Shown here piece by piece: positions 1-10,900 of a stretch of DNA of 60,000 bases. The translations under genes were made by a program, and so were the position numbers. This DNA comes from Strigamia acuminata. Its lineage: Eukaryota > Arthropoda > Chilopoda > Geophilomorpha > Linotaeniidae. Within the stretch, counting starts at the first letter, position 1. Each line of letters opens with the position of its first letter. The DNA lies in contig OX442314.1 of the NCBI GenBank assembly GCA_949358305.1, forward strand, positions 32,113,608 through 32,173,607. Reading direction: 5' to 3'. Under the pieces are notes generated by a model. The model searched no databases. It was not told the DNA's origin and saw only the letters and a list, made by a program, of their open reading frames with translations.

Positions 1-2126
1 CTCGGGATATTCTTTAATTTGCCATCAAAATCTTTGAATATTTGAAAGACAAATTGCGTGTCATTGTCTGATAATACTTTTTTCTTGAATTTGAATTTCA
101 GTGCTGCATCGAATAAATTCTCTGTGATCTCCACAGCAAAGCGTTTAGCGAGGGCACAGATCTTAATCCGCCCAGTGGCAACATATTGGGGATATTGTCC
201 AATGAGATAAGAAGTGTTTTTTCTCATCCTGTCTGGGTGGCTGGTCAGCGGGGGCTCGTGTAACAAACAGAGGATTTGTTTCTTCAGAGTTGACTGCACT
301 GCTATCATTCTAGTGTTGTCTGGCTCACTCCAATTGTCTTTGAAGTTTGGACACAGTTTGTCTTGCTCACAATCTGTTTTTAATGCTCCTTTCTCCATTT
401 TTGGCTTTTCTTGATTTTCTTCCAAAATTATTGTTGCTTTCTTTATCTCTTCCCCTCCCAAGATGTCTTCGTCCAACTGATTCGCTCTCTTGAGCTCTGA
501 GAAGGAGCGGTTAGCAACAAACTCTTTATTGTGGCACCTCATAGTGAGATCGGGCGGTCGGCGCTTCATTGCAAATGGTTCACAATTGGCCGCTTGACTC
601 TGCGCCGGTCGGTTCCTTTTTTCTCTTGTCTTTTTTCGTTTCTCTTTTTGGTTTTTCTTTCTGATGGGTTTAGTAACTTGAGGAGTTTGTAACGTCCCAA
701 CTGGAGATGGTTGAGCCCTTTTTCCTAGCTGTTTTTGTTTCACCGTTGCTTTGGTTTTTATCAGGCTGCGTGCAGAGGCCCTAATTTGACAGTCAACTTT
801 GGGATTATGCAACGTGCTTGATTGATTAGGCTCCTGAACGCAGTCTTTTAGTTTTTTGCTTTCATTTAGACAGGGGGTGCCTTTATATTTGTTCATTGGA
901 GGTAACAATCGATTCCATTGTCTGTCTTCTCGCTCGGGATGATGTTCGTCGCATTTCTGTTTGGCACAGTGAGGATGATGCGTTTTATCATTTTCAGAAG
1001 TGCTTTCTTCTGCTTCCTCCCTCTCCGAAATCGCTTGCTCCGGTTGGGCTGGAGTCACGTCGGGCTGTTTTTGTTGGTCAGTTTCCTGATGAGAACTTGA
1101 TTGGTCATCTTGCAAACGCTCTGGTTTGTCATTCAAATTTTTTGGCAACAAATCTTTAATTTTTTCCATTGGTTCTAATATTGCTTGCTCTGCCTTATTT
1201 GTTTGTCCATGCTCGTCACAAATATTCACGATTGGCAGTGGAGTCAGTGTAGAAACCCGTACATTGTTTAGCGTTTTATTTTTGTTTTGGTCGCAGTTTA
1301 TTCTTCCCGAAAAAGAAAAGACTATTTTTGTTAAATTCTTTTCCTGTGCAGTCCTGTCGTCTGACGCTTTCGTTAACAGCTTGGTCAATTGGCCGACCTC
1401 GCTCGTTACTTCGGTGTAACTTGGACGTGAAAGGAGCGTTGCGTTTCTGTCTCGAGCTTTTTTCTTTGGCTTGTGTTTATAATTTTCAAATTCAGACTTG
1501 AGGCAACTTAGTAGTGTTTTAGTTCTACTCGATGTTTCCTTTCTATTGTCCTTTGTCGTTTGTTTGTCAGCGTGCGGCTTGGGATTGGTTACGAAATCCT
1601 TTCTCTTTTGCGAGCGAGGATGACAGCTCCGGAAAGATTGGTTGGAGGTGCTCGTGGGGTCGGGTCGGCGTTGGTCGCCGTCCCTGCCCGTTTGATTTCC
1701 TCTCGTGGACAACCGACTTGGGTGGTCGTCGTCCGACGAGTCGGAGGGGTCGGAGGGGTCGCCATGGGGGCGATTCTCCGCTCCTCTAGGTGGAACTTCA
1801 TCGCCATCTTGTGGCTTTTTCTGGCTTCCGGATGGCGGCGGCTCCCTTCCGTCGCTGCTCCCACAAAAAGAATGCCATTTAGTTTCTTCATTCTCTGGGC
1901 CTTCGCGGTCCTTATTTGTATTCTTCCAATCGAGTGAAGCATTAGTGGTCGCTCCAGTTTCGGATCTCTTCGAGGGGTGACGGTCTCTTGATTTCGGTTC
2001 CAGTCGGTCTTCCTCTTGGGATCTTCCTAATTTTGCCGCTTTTGTTGGCTTTGTTCTGCGCTCTCTTGTTTCGATGTCAGAGCCACAGGGGGCTTTTGGT
2101 TCATTTTTTGGTCTTTCTCTCTTTTA
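1..2126 (-). pseudogene. Second open frame of E1: gag linker, pol-tail-like segment, decayed integrase
   Basis: From a stop near 2126 down to base 1 the minus strand is open in the -1 register relative to gag (about 700 codons), continuing off the window. The first 180 codons are rich in D, S, P and R, like the gag linker of E2. A segment at about 1080-980 (PEQAISEREEAEE) is nearly identical to the tail of the E3 pol at about 56165-56125. The last 60 codons align with integrase: SDNDTQF replaces the usual SDNGPQF, and ALAKRFAVEITENLFD matches ALAKPSAENIVECLYD of E3. The zinc finger is mostly gone and the first catalytic Asp is missing, so it cannot be an active integrase. Whether it is a fossil or a retained protein is unknown. 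No function is claimed. Confidence 0.6.
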
Positions 2127-3541
2127 TTTCTCTTCGAAATGTCTTGTTCGTATTTTCTTTGGAATTTCTCTGTTTCTTTTTTCCAATTCTCGGCTTCCCA
2201 TCTTTTCTGTTCATCAATTATAGCTTGTTTTTTAGCTTCATATTCTTCTCTCCATCTTTCTCGCTCCCATTCTTCCTGCTCTCTCAGGAATTGTTCTTTT
2301 TCCTTTCTAGCCTTTTCAGCTTTCATTCTTTCATGGTATTGTTCTTCCCACTTTTGGTGCTGAATTATGGCTTCTTCTCGTAATTTTTGCAGCTTTTCCA
2401 TTTTATGTTGCGCCAGGAGTTCTCGGAATTGGTCCTTGTAGTCTTGGGCTTTTTTATGCTTTCCTTCTACGGTGACGTTCCATTCTTGCTTTATCTCGGC
2501 TTCCTGGTCTCCTCTCATTTTTTGTATTATTCTTTCCGTTCGCTCGGCTGTCCTTTTGTCGCGTTGTTGTTTTTCTTCTTCTTCCCTCCAAAGTTGTCTT
2601 CTTTCTGCGCTCAATTTTCGTTGCCGATTTATTGTTTCCAATCTCGCTTCTTCTCGAGCCTTTTCGCGGGCTTTGTAAAGGGCTTTTTGGGGGTCGGGTA
2701 CAAAACCGCCTATTTCACTTGGCGTTTCTTGTTGCATGGGCGTCTCCGCTGCTGGTGTTGCGACTGGCGTTGCGGCTTGGGCCATACAGATAGCATCAGT
2801 GAGTAGAGTAATCGATTCCCAGACCGACGTCCCTACTGGAATGTCTATCGCTGCTTTCAGTCGGGTCGCTTGTTGTGTTAGCCGTATCAGGTGGGCTATC
2901 TCGGGAGAGACTGAAGCAGGTCGCACCGTAACCTGGGGGGTTATCGGGGTCCCGCTCCTGCCTCGCCGCGGAGTTTGTTCTAGCCGTATTAAATGGGCCA
3001 CTTCAGGAGAAACCGAGGCAGGCCTCGCCGTAACTTGGGAAGTTATCGGGGTCCCGCCCTGGTCTCGCACAAGAGTTTGATCCACTGGTGGCGATGGGTT
3101 GGTGCTGATGGTATTTGTTTGCCTCGGAGTTTTGTGTGTCTCCTCGGCCACTAATATCGATACTCGTTCGGTTGATTGTTCGTGAATTTCTTCGCAATTT
3201 TCTGGAACTTCTGTATCGGTATCTTCGAAGGTTTGCGTATTTAAGGGAACCCGCTCTCGCTCTGGCCCAGGGGGGGCTGTGAGCGAGGCAGCTTGCTCCT
3301 CTTTCTGCGTATTCAAGGGAATCCGCTCTCGCTCTGCCCCATGGGGGGCTGTGAGCGAGGCAGCTTGCTCCTCTTTCTGCGCCTTCACTTTTTGTTTGTT
3401 CGCTCGGGCTTTCGCCTTAGCGGATTGTTCCGGAACTGGACCGTCCGACCTTTGGTGATAGTCGGAGGTTCTGTTTCCCTTTTTGAGCATAGGTTGCTCG
3501 GTTTCAGACGCGGATTGTTCATCTTTGTCTGACATTTTCAT
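2027..3541 (-). CDS. Gag-like protein of Gypsy element E1
   Basis: The frame is open up to 3610, but the first ATGs are at 3541 and 3535; upstream lies the primer site, so translation probably starts at MKMSDKDEQ or MSDKDEQ. The product is about 503 residues. The N-terminus shares DYHxRSxGPxP with the E2 gag. The middle has two near-identical copies of a segment rich in S, P and T (pattern TPITxQVTxRPASVSPE). The last 220 residues are a very long stretch of alternating E, R, K and Q with W and Y, typical of a single charged helix or coiled coil. There is no CCHC zinc knuckle and no capsid-like block here, unlike E2. The stop at 2029-2027 is overlapped by the next frame in -1 register for about 100 bases. 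Confidence 0.7.
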   Translation of the reverse strand: MKMSDKDEQSASETEQPMLKKGNRTSDYHQRSDGPVPEQSAKAKARANKQKVKAQKEEQAASLTAPHGAERERIPLNTQKEEQAASLTAPPGPERERVPLNTQTFEDTDTEVPENCEEIHEQSTERVSILVAEETHKTPRQTNTISTNPSPPVDQTLVRDQGGTPITSQVTARPASVSPEVAHLIRLEQTPRRGRSGTPITPQVTVRPASVSPEIAHLIRLTQQATRLKAAIDIPVGTSVWESITLLTDAICMAQAATPVATPAAETPMQQETPSEIGGFVPDPQKALYKAREKAREEARLETINRQRKLSAERRQLWREEEEKQQRDKRTAERTERIIQKMRGDQEAEIKQEWNVTVEGKHKKAQDYKDQFRELLAQHKMEKLQKLREEAIIQHQKWEEQYHERMKAEKARKEKEQFLREQEEWERERWREEYEAKKQAIIDEQKRWEAENWKKETEKFQRKYEQDISKRNKREKDQKMNQKPPVALTSKQESAEQSQQKRQN

Positions 3542-3591
3542 TTGGTTATTTTTAAAAGAGATCACAAGTTCAGTTTGAGATTTATTTCTAA

Positions 3592-3609
3592 ATCCCGGAC
3601 AGACCCCCA
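3592..3609 (-). other. Primer binding site, tRNA-Pro-like (E1)
   Basis: Two bases inside the LTR the minus strand reads TGGGGGTCTGTCCGGGAT. This resembles the complement of an animal tRNA-Pro 3' end (TGGGGGCTCGTCCGGGAT) with three mismatches. E2 has nearly the same 18-mer at the same position, which supports it as the primer site. Confidence 0.7.
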
Positions 3610-3611
3610 CG

Positions 3612-4430
3612 TGTCGCGTCCTACTTTGTATAGGTTTAAATAGCGCTAACGTGTAATACTTTACCTGTGATCAATTATGCAAATACCCAAATGAATACTA
3701 AATGTATGTAAATAAACAGGTAATTTATTCACCAGGCTTTATGCCTTTAAAATACACTCAGTAATAATTCTAGAGTCGACGTGGTCAGCGTCGAACAAAG
3801 GATTTCTCAAGATGGCGTCGTCGATTCCGCGTGGTCGGCGGAACAAAGGCGGCGTCTCGAGTTGTCGTTAATTCGTCACGGATTCGTTTTCACGGACGCG
3901 GTGGAATGCTCTCTCGAGTCTTCTATCCGTGCCTGTTGTCTAGGGTTTGGTTTAGCGTCGCAGAGGCCTCGTCTAGGAACTTTGGGGTTCCCTACAAAGC
4001 ACTCGGACACTTACTTCGGCGAATAATCGTCTGGGCGATTATTCTGGGTGATTTCACAAGGGCTATTCTCGTGCTTTCGCAGGAATAGCTCGCAAGTGAC
4101 TTCGTGAGAGTTACAGTTTGCACTTTACTCAGCGATCCTCGATCAATCCTAACTTGTAGTTGAAGTTGGCCTGACGGTGAGGTAGTTGCTGTGTTCTTGG
4201 TGTCGTTTGTGTAAGTTCTGTCTTTTGGCGGGAATTTCTCCCTTTTATGGGTCAGTGTGAGGGGCCGGCGCAGCCAATGGGGGCTTGCCACCCGACACCT
4301 CACTCCCCTCGGGGCACACACCTGCTCAGAGAGAGGCGGAGCCAACACGAGAGGAATGACCCGTCTGTTGCAGTGAGTCAAAGGGCAAATATCCGCTTGG
4401 GGGGAATATTTATCCCTTTTGCTCACCACA
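3612..4430 (-). repeat. 5' LTR of Gypsy element E1
   Basis: The 819-bp LTR has TG..CA ends (plus-strand start tgtcgcgtcc, end ctcaccaca). On the minus strand a TATA-like CCATAAAAGG lies at 4250-4241 and AATAAA at about 3729-3724. The region between these two signals (R/U5) is almost identical to the E3 LTR, but the part upstream of the TATA box (U3) is clearly diverged. Two hairpins with perfect arms lie at 4021-4044 (9 bp) and 4062-4089 (7 bp). CGCCATCTT, a YY1-like motif in the sense of transcription, lies at 3817-3809. Confidence 0.88.
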
Positions 4431-4498
4431 GTGTATACAATTATGATATTTATTATTTCACATTTGTCTAAATATTGGAAATGGAAAATAATGTTGCT

Positions 4499-4693
4499 TT
4501 ATTTAGACTTTAAGTTGGTGCAGCTAAGACCGACTGTTTCAGCTTCTATACTGCCTCTACAATGACAGGTGGATTTGGATTTGGGTGCACGCTGTGAGAT
4601 TGAAACTTGATCGAAAACGGAAATTTCATGAAAAATATATTTCCAGAGCAGAAATACTCCTCCAATAAGAATTAGAAATGCTGTGCTAAAGAT
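4499..4693 (-). pseudogene. Fragment of an ionotropic-receptor gene (last exon only)
   Basis: The minus strand carries a piece homologous to the last exon of gene A: the third membrane segment (TAFLILIGG) and the tail up to CTNLKSK. It is altered after the glycine pair (VFLLWKYIFHEIS instead of [14 protein letters not shown]), consistent with a frame change inside the membrane segment. No matching upstream channel exons were seen between here and 5900, so it is a leftover third copy of the last exon, downstream of gene A. Confidence 0.65.
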
Positions 4694-4715
4694 GGAGTTG
4701 TGTGCAAAATTGTGA

Positions 4716-5585
4716 TGAACTGGCCACCGCCAGTCAGCACTGGCAACATTAACCGGAGGATCCTCAGCAGCTCCTACGGCGTACTGTCGGGACAGCGGAT
4801 TCTGTAAGATATCAGTCTGTGGCTTAACCGCCACGACCGACACAGAACAACACCGGCCACAAGAGTAACTGCTCGCGTTGCTATTGCTACAGTAGATGAC
4901 GAGCGATTCTGTGATCGCAATGGTTAAAACTAGTGAAGTCACTCTCTAGTCTGAAGGGACTTGAAGCGACCTGTTGGGCCGTGCTGCAAGGCATGGCCTG
5001 GTCATGCATAACCGACCTCGCTGTGGTAAAATACAGTAGTTTAATTTAATAAATAGGACAGGAAATGATGTCATTTTTGTTTTAAAATTGAAGTAAAACA
5101 CGAAATATTTTAATTTTTGAATGCAGCTACTGTTTCTTTCGTGAGTTCCCAATTGGTGTTCAATCACTTCGGCGCCCACATTTCGCGCCGAAATAATCCG
5201 GCTTTTTTTATTTCTCGTTTATTTTATTTTCTTTTACATCTCGATAAGGCATGTTCAAACGCAGGAATGATGATCTCTGACAAACTTAATTCCATTCTGT
5301 GACCAACTGGCATTAGTTGGCACTGGCAACATTAACCAGTGGTCCTCAGCAGCTCCACTACATTCTTATTGCAGTCAATAGGAACAAAGGATTACGTAAG
5401 GGGTCAGTCTGGGCTCTGGGGTCAGACAGAGTCTTGACCGATCTAGCACCACAACCAGTCATGCTGTTACTGTGCGTGAGCTTGAGATGATGGTTGCTCT
5501 CAAGTCAGAAGGGACTTGCAGCAACCTGATGGCTTTGCTGCAAGGCAAGGTAGGGTTTTTTCATCATTCGGCCCATGCTGAAAGG
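4716..5585. repeat. Diverged direct duplication (4716-5035 and 5300-5585)
   Basis: Both parts contain CACTGGCAACATTAACC followed by cctcagcagctcc, and further on agtcngaagggacttg and tgctgcaaggca. They are in the same order with many substitutions and small gaps. The unit is about 300 bp. The function is not apparent. Confidence 0.6.
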
Positions 5586-5936
5586 TATTGGGAAAAGCTG
5601 TTGTCCGAGGCAAAACATTATCACGGTTAAATTTAACACGTTGGTTTTTATTTCCTTTTTTTTGTGCTACATGTTACCAATTCGCTATTATATTTTATTG
5701 TTTCTTGAATTGTAAAATGCAAACCACTTTTAATCCATTCTATTCTATAATTTCAAGAATATTTGGTTTAAAAATCAAAGGAAGTAACTCTGATGAAAAT
5801 TAATGATGTGCAAATACAGTTGCTAGTGTAGGTATAAGTAAACTACATGGTACAATGCTGTGTAGGTAAATATATATTGTTTTTATTAATTTAGATTTGA
5901 GTAAACACAAGAAAATAATGTTGCTTTATTTTAAGT
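5586..5936. other. 3' flank of IR gene A, no gene seen
   Basis: AT-rich. The part from about 5690 resembles 27965-28200, the 3' flank of gene B (shared aatgatgtgcaantacagttgctan). The duplication that made genes A and B therefore included this flank. Confidence 0.6.
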
Positions 5937-7985
5937 TTAAGTTGGTGCAGTTGAGGCACGAATCTTTTTCAGCTTTTGTGCTGGTCTTACTACAATGACA
6001 GGTCGATTTGGATTTATGTGCTCACTAGCAGATTGAAACTTGGTCGAAAAAATTAATTCAACGAGAAATACTATTCCAGAGCAGAAAATTCCTCCAATGA
6101 GAATTAAAAATGCTGTGATTGTGTGATAAATAGAGATGGGTTTGTAGTCATGATTTCTTGTCTCGCAAATTGCTTCTGATTGGTACTTGTGCGCAAGTCT
6201 GTTGATGATCCCTTTTTCTTTTAACTTCAAAATGCTGAAATGTAGATTGCAAATTTAATGGAAAAATCTTTACAAATCGACTCCTACCAGTACTCACTTC
6301 TGATTAAATGAATCCACATACTTTGATTTTTTATTAAACGCTAAATGACCTGAAAGTTCAATCGGGATTTTTACAAAACTAAACGAGCAGTTTCGTCCGT
6401 ATGTATCTTTCAAGTCTTCGTAAGAATGTATGATGGCATTGTTGTTTGCCAAAAGTAGTTTTGAAGCATCTGCGAAGGAAATATTTCCTTTTCCGGGACT
6501 TTTTTCCATGCGATGCCAAATTTCTCTTGTAAGATTCGTTTTTGCATTCTACCACAAAAAAAAAGATCGTAATTAGATATTGCCACGAACAAATCGCACT
6601 TTTATTGGTTGGTCTGAAATCTGAATAAAAGTAAACTCTATCTGCCTGAAGAGTCCACTAACTCTGATTGGTCAGCAGGCAAATTGCTGCTGGCTTCTCA
6701 CGAATGAGAAAACATCAGTTGGGCAAAGTCAAAGTGCAAAGTACAAGAATTTGTTATTCGAAATTTTAAACAAAATGAGCAACATTACTCGATAGCTATT
6801 AAGCGATATAGAATGTAATTCGTTTAATTTCCACACCAGCACCATGATAACACAGTAGAACACAACCCCTAGACCAGGTTTTCTTAAACTTAAGCGTTCC
6901 CAGGTACAGTATGTACAGTACGTGTATATAAATAGGTACACGCAAATCAAAAAAATTTCATGTGACCTACACATTCAGTTAGCTCCCTATTAACAAAACA
7001 TGCAAATAGAGCAATGGCCTTAAGAATTCACAATGGCCTAAAAATGAAGGAATGGACTTGATATAATGTTTGTCTTAAAAACTTATCATCCGATGGGATG
7101 AGCGGGTTTGCTAGTTGTTGATATTTTGTGTCACCTGGCCCAGTGTATTCCAAATCCCGTGCAAGGGTCTCCCACCGCCAGGGCGAGTTGTGTGTATTAC
7201 GACTGCCCAATCACGTGGTCACCGGACTTCCTGTTATGTGACCAGAACGTGCAGATCGTTGCAATAACGTGCGCGCTGAATAAACGAGTATATCAGCAAC
7301 AATCGATGTCATCTCCTTCCATTCAATTCCAACACTAGTTGCCATCAAAAGTGCGGCAATGTGGTAATTCCAAACAAAATCTAACAACACTAGACATACA
7401 TTATTACCAATAATTAAATTGGTTTCAATTCCTGTTCTGGGATACTTTGATATTTTTTCTATTACCTTAATGAGGGTGTAGAAGTAGTACGATCCAAAAG
7501 CGTACAAGTTGATGTTGTCATCCAACAATACATCTTGAATACTGTTGTATTGCAGTCGCGATGTTGTAACAGTGAGTGAAGTGTATAGAACCGCACTGTA
7601 GCTTGAGGTGATAAGCAGAAGAAAGAAATATTCCGTTCCAGTAATTGCATAAGCTTTCATACAAAATATAACAAAAGTGACTTCTAACTTGATTAGTTTA
7701 GTATAATCTTATTTAATCTTATTTACCTGAATATGAGGTTGTTTTTTTATGATATTTGGAGATCGAAGCAAGAGAGAGCGAAAAGAAGAGATAAGTAGCT
7801 AAAATACACAACCAAACGATCATGGAAAAGGATTTGAAAAATGTCATCCATAAATATTGTTTGATAATGCTATTTTGCCGCATGACAAATGCCAATGTGT
7901 CTCTAACACTAGGAAAGTTTACGAAGTCAAAATTCAACACACGTTCTGCATTCATTGTAAATGATCCTTTGAGGATGTCAAATTG
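5937..7985 (-). CDS. IR gene A exons 7-10: channel core and second ligand lobe
   Basis: Exon 7 (7985-7727) begins after ATAAG and ends at G|GTAAATAAG in phase 1. It covers the [14 protein letters not shown] segment, which matches the transmembrane-proximal part of the first ligand lobe, and membrane segment 1. Exon 8 (7653-7466) carries the SYSA-type pore-lining segment, the IR counterpart of the SYTANLAAF motif. Exon 9 (6548-6298) begins [13 protein letters not shown] and ends CAGAA|GTGAGT. Exon 10 (6234-5937) carries the last membrane segment and a basic 40-residue tail ending STAPT. The intron between exons 8 and 9 is 917 bp and holds nothing I can name. The other two introns here are 62-73 bp. 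Confidence 0.75.
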
Positions 7986-10900
7986 CTTATAAAAAATAGA
8001 CAAGTTAAATGATAAATGCATTATTAAAATGTTGCACGTTGTAGTAAATCTCTCAAGAAAATAACATCCCGACTGTTGAGCTTTTAAACAAGAATTGATT
8101 CTTTATTCAAGCTTCAATCCGTCAAGCCAGTTTGTTAAATTGTTTTTTTTTTGTCATTCATAATTGTGGGATAAGTTTATTGGAACAAACTGTATACAGT
8201 ACTCGTATACTTTGTGAGACTTGAAAGACTGTAAAGTCTTACAAGTCTCACAAAGTATCTTTGCACAAACTGGCTACCATAGTATCACAATAGATGCGTT
8301 CACATTGATAAAGAAAATTGTGCTCAACGGTATTATGGTAAGTTGATAACCTCGTTTTCATTTCCAAATATGATGTTTGTATGTCACTTTGCTTAAGTTT
8401 TGGTCCATTTATTTTGATTTTGTTTAAGCAAGCGGTTGTGACACGTATTGTCCTTAACTTATCTTACCGGTAAGTAACAATAATGCGATTTGCGCATGCT
8501 CGGTTAAACAATCATTCAGATCATAGCAGCGCACGCGCACAAGCCTGCGCATTAGTTATAATATTATTTCATTTAGGAGCATTCAATGATAAGTCATTTA
8601 TTTCACTTATTTCTCTTAACCATTTAACCAATTGGAACACACCTAATGTTTTAATCAAAACCCTCACTTTGTTTTTCAATTTTGCCAATATATTGCTGTC
8701 ATCCTCAATGATAATTGTAACTATTGAGCTAGAAATATGAAAAAATTTATGTCAGCAGTACACCAAACATAAAAAACTTTACCAAATGTTTCTCATTTTT
8801 TCCAATATGTCATCTAGAATTTCATAATTTATTAAATCTATTGCAGTTATAAATTCTGGTGGTATTTCAATCTGTAAAAAACAGGATCGTTTCTTAGTAA
8901 TCCTTCTATTTCAAATCAAACAAACGATCATGTTAAAAAGAATTTGTGAAAATCGAGTGATTTTACGCGTGATATAAACTATTATTTGAATTGCTATTCT
9001 CATTTTTGAATTGTTGTTATCTTTTATATTTCAATGTGTTGATTTGTCTTGTGGTTTTAGTTGTTATTTGTGTTTCATTTACATTGCTTTATCATTGTAT
9101 ATTTTTATTGATAATTTACCATTTTATTAGATTGAATAGTTTAATATTGTTGTAATATTTCTTATTTTAATGCTTCAATATATTTGTATTTCTTATTTGA
9201 GTGTTTGACCTGTTCCTCATTTGTAGTACCTTGCCCTGTTAATCCCTTAATTGGTGTGGGTTTTTCCTACCTCTTGAGCGCCGTCTCATTGGCGCTCTGA
9301 ACGCGTCATCCACATTCCTCTACCCCTTTTCCCATTGTGTTGAAAATAGAATAAACTTTTAGTGTACTTTTTACCTCTAAAACGTGTGGTTGTGCTTTTA
9401 CTTTGCTCCAACGCCATCTTTGAATTTCAACACAACCTCAACTTTATCCATCATTTGTATCCAGGAACTTTTAGAAACTTGTTGCTAAGTTTGTATTATT
9501 TTTATCTTATGCAAATTTAACATTGGTGCCGAAACCCGGGAGCTACTTAATTTCCCATCTAATCCAAATTATTCAAAATGGTGAGAGTATTTGAGCTGAA
9601 GAACAGGGCGTTCCGAGCGGCCATATTGGTCACCGAGACGCTCTTAACCACAATAACCGCCGCGCTGACCGGACGAGCAGCGATACCGCAAGCCACGATT
9701 GAACTGTGGATGCAGCAGCTCGAGCAGAAACACAAACGAGCTCAAACAACGTTCGACGCCACCTTGGATCAAGCCAAATCTGATCAGGAAATCGACACCA
9801 CGGTGCAGGCACTCGACGCGTTGGAGGACCGTTTGGCAGCAGCAAGAGCGGAGTTAGCAAGGTACATTCAAACATATTTTCCACCTTTACCGCCCCAAAA
9901 CTTGCGACCGGACGCGGAGGCGCAACCGACGGCGAACATCGACGCACTAGCGGCGGCCATTACCGCAGCAGTGTCGGCGGCGACGCCACGAGTGACCCCA
10001 ACAAACGGCCAGCCATTCATCAAACGCAAACCGCTGGAGATTCCCAAATTCGACGGGCGCAAACCTGAGGAGTGGGGAGGATTTTGGAAAACATTTTCCA
10101 TTCAGGTTGGCGACGACGAGCAACTGGATGCAACACATAAACTGTTGCATTTGAGGACATATTTGGTAGGAGACGCGTTAGATGACATCAAAGCGTTGGA
10201 GATTACAGCTGGCAATTATAATACTGCGGTCACACGCCTACAAAAAAAATATGGCGACAAGATCGTGCTTGAAAACAAATATTTGTCAAATTTAATTAAC
10301 CTACCTTTAGTCAACAGCGATCGAGATAGGATGGGGCTCCAGAAACTGCACAGACACGTAGAAATCAACATCGAGAATTTGGCGAACATCGAGGTACCAT
10401 TGGCCGAAATTCAGCGTACCATTTTCCCCGTGCTGTCGTCCGCCATACCACGCAACGTGATTATGGAGTACGACAAAGACTGCGACGGAGAGAGGTCGGT
10501 AACGAGGCTAATGGATTGGCTGAGCAGTTACATCGCTAAACACGCCAAATACGACATGATGAAAACTCAAACAAAACCTGATGCAGCAACAAACAAATCG
10601 TCATTCACGAATAACGCCCACAACAATAAGGGAAAATTCAAACGAAAAGAAAAGGAGCCTCGATCTGGATCAGCGTCACAACTTTCGGTAATAATAATAA
10701 AATGCCAATTTTGTGATTCCACAGAACACAACCGAAAGCGATGTCCACTCTCGATGGAAGAGAGACGTAAAAAGTTGCAAAAAAAGGGAATTTGCTTGCG
10801 ATGCTTGGGAAAAGCACCCCACAAAACTGAGGAGTGCAGGACTCGCATGAAATGCTACAGCTGCGAGGGAGCGCACCACACACACGTGTGCGACACGCCA

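Larger units (their letters stand above)
1..4430 (-). mobile_element. Gypsy/Ty3 LTR retrotransposon copy E1, rearranged, runs off the left edge
   Basis: The element is read on the minus strand: LTR (4430-3612), tRNA-Pro-like primer site (3609-3592), gag-like gene (3541-2027), then a second open frame in the -1 register running to base 1. Its LTR matches the one at 51252-52071, so E1 and E3 are one family. The interior is not that of a normal Gypsy: no protease or reverse transcriptase lies between gag and the integrase-like segment at 1-300. The start of gag resembles that of E2 (shared pattern DYHxRSxGPxP). The copy looks like a non-autonomous, internally rearranged derivative. The other LTR lies outside the window. 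Confidence 0.8.

Noticed and set aside
3542-3610. N-terminal extension of the E1 gag frame
   Set aside because: It begins with GTG inside the primer binding site; the first ATGs are at 3541 and 3535.
7028-7460. Possible extra exon in the IR gene A intron between exons 8 and 9
   Set aside because: The open frames have no counterpart at the matching place in gene B, and the splice sites of exons 8 and 9 already join in frame.
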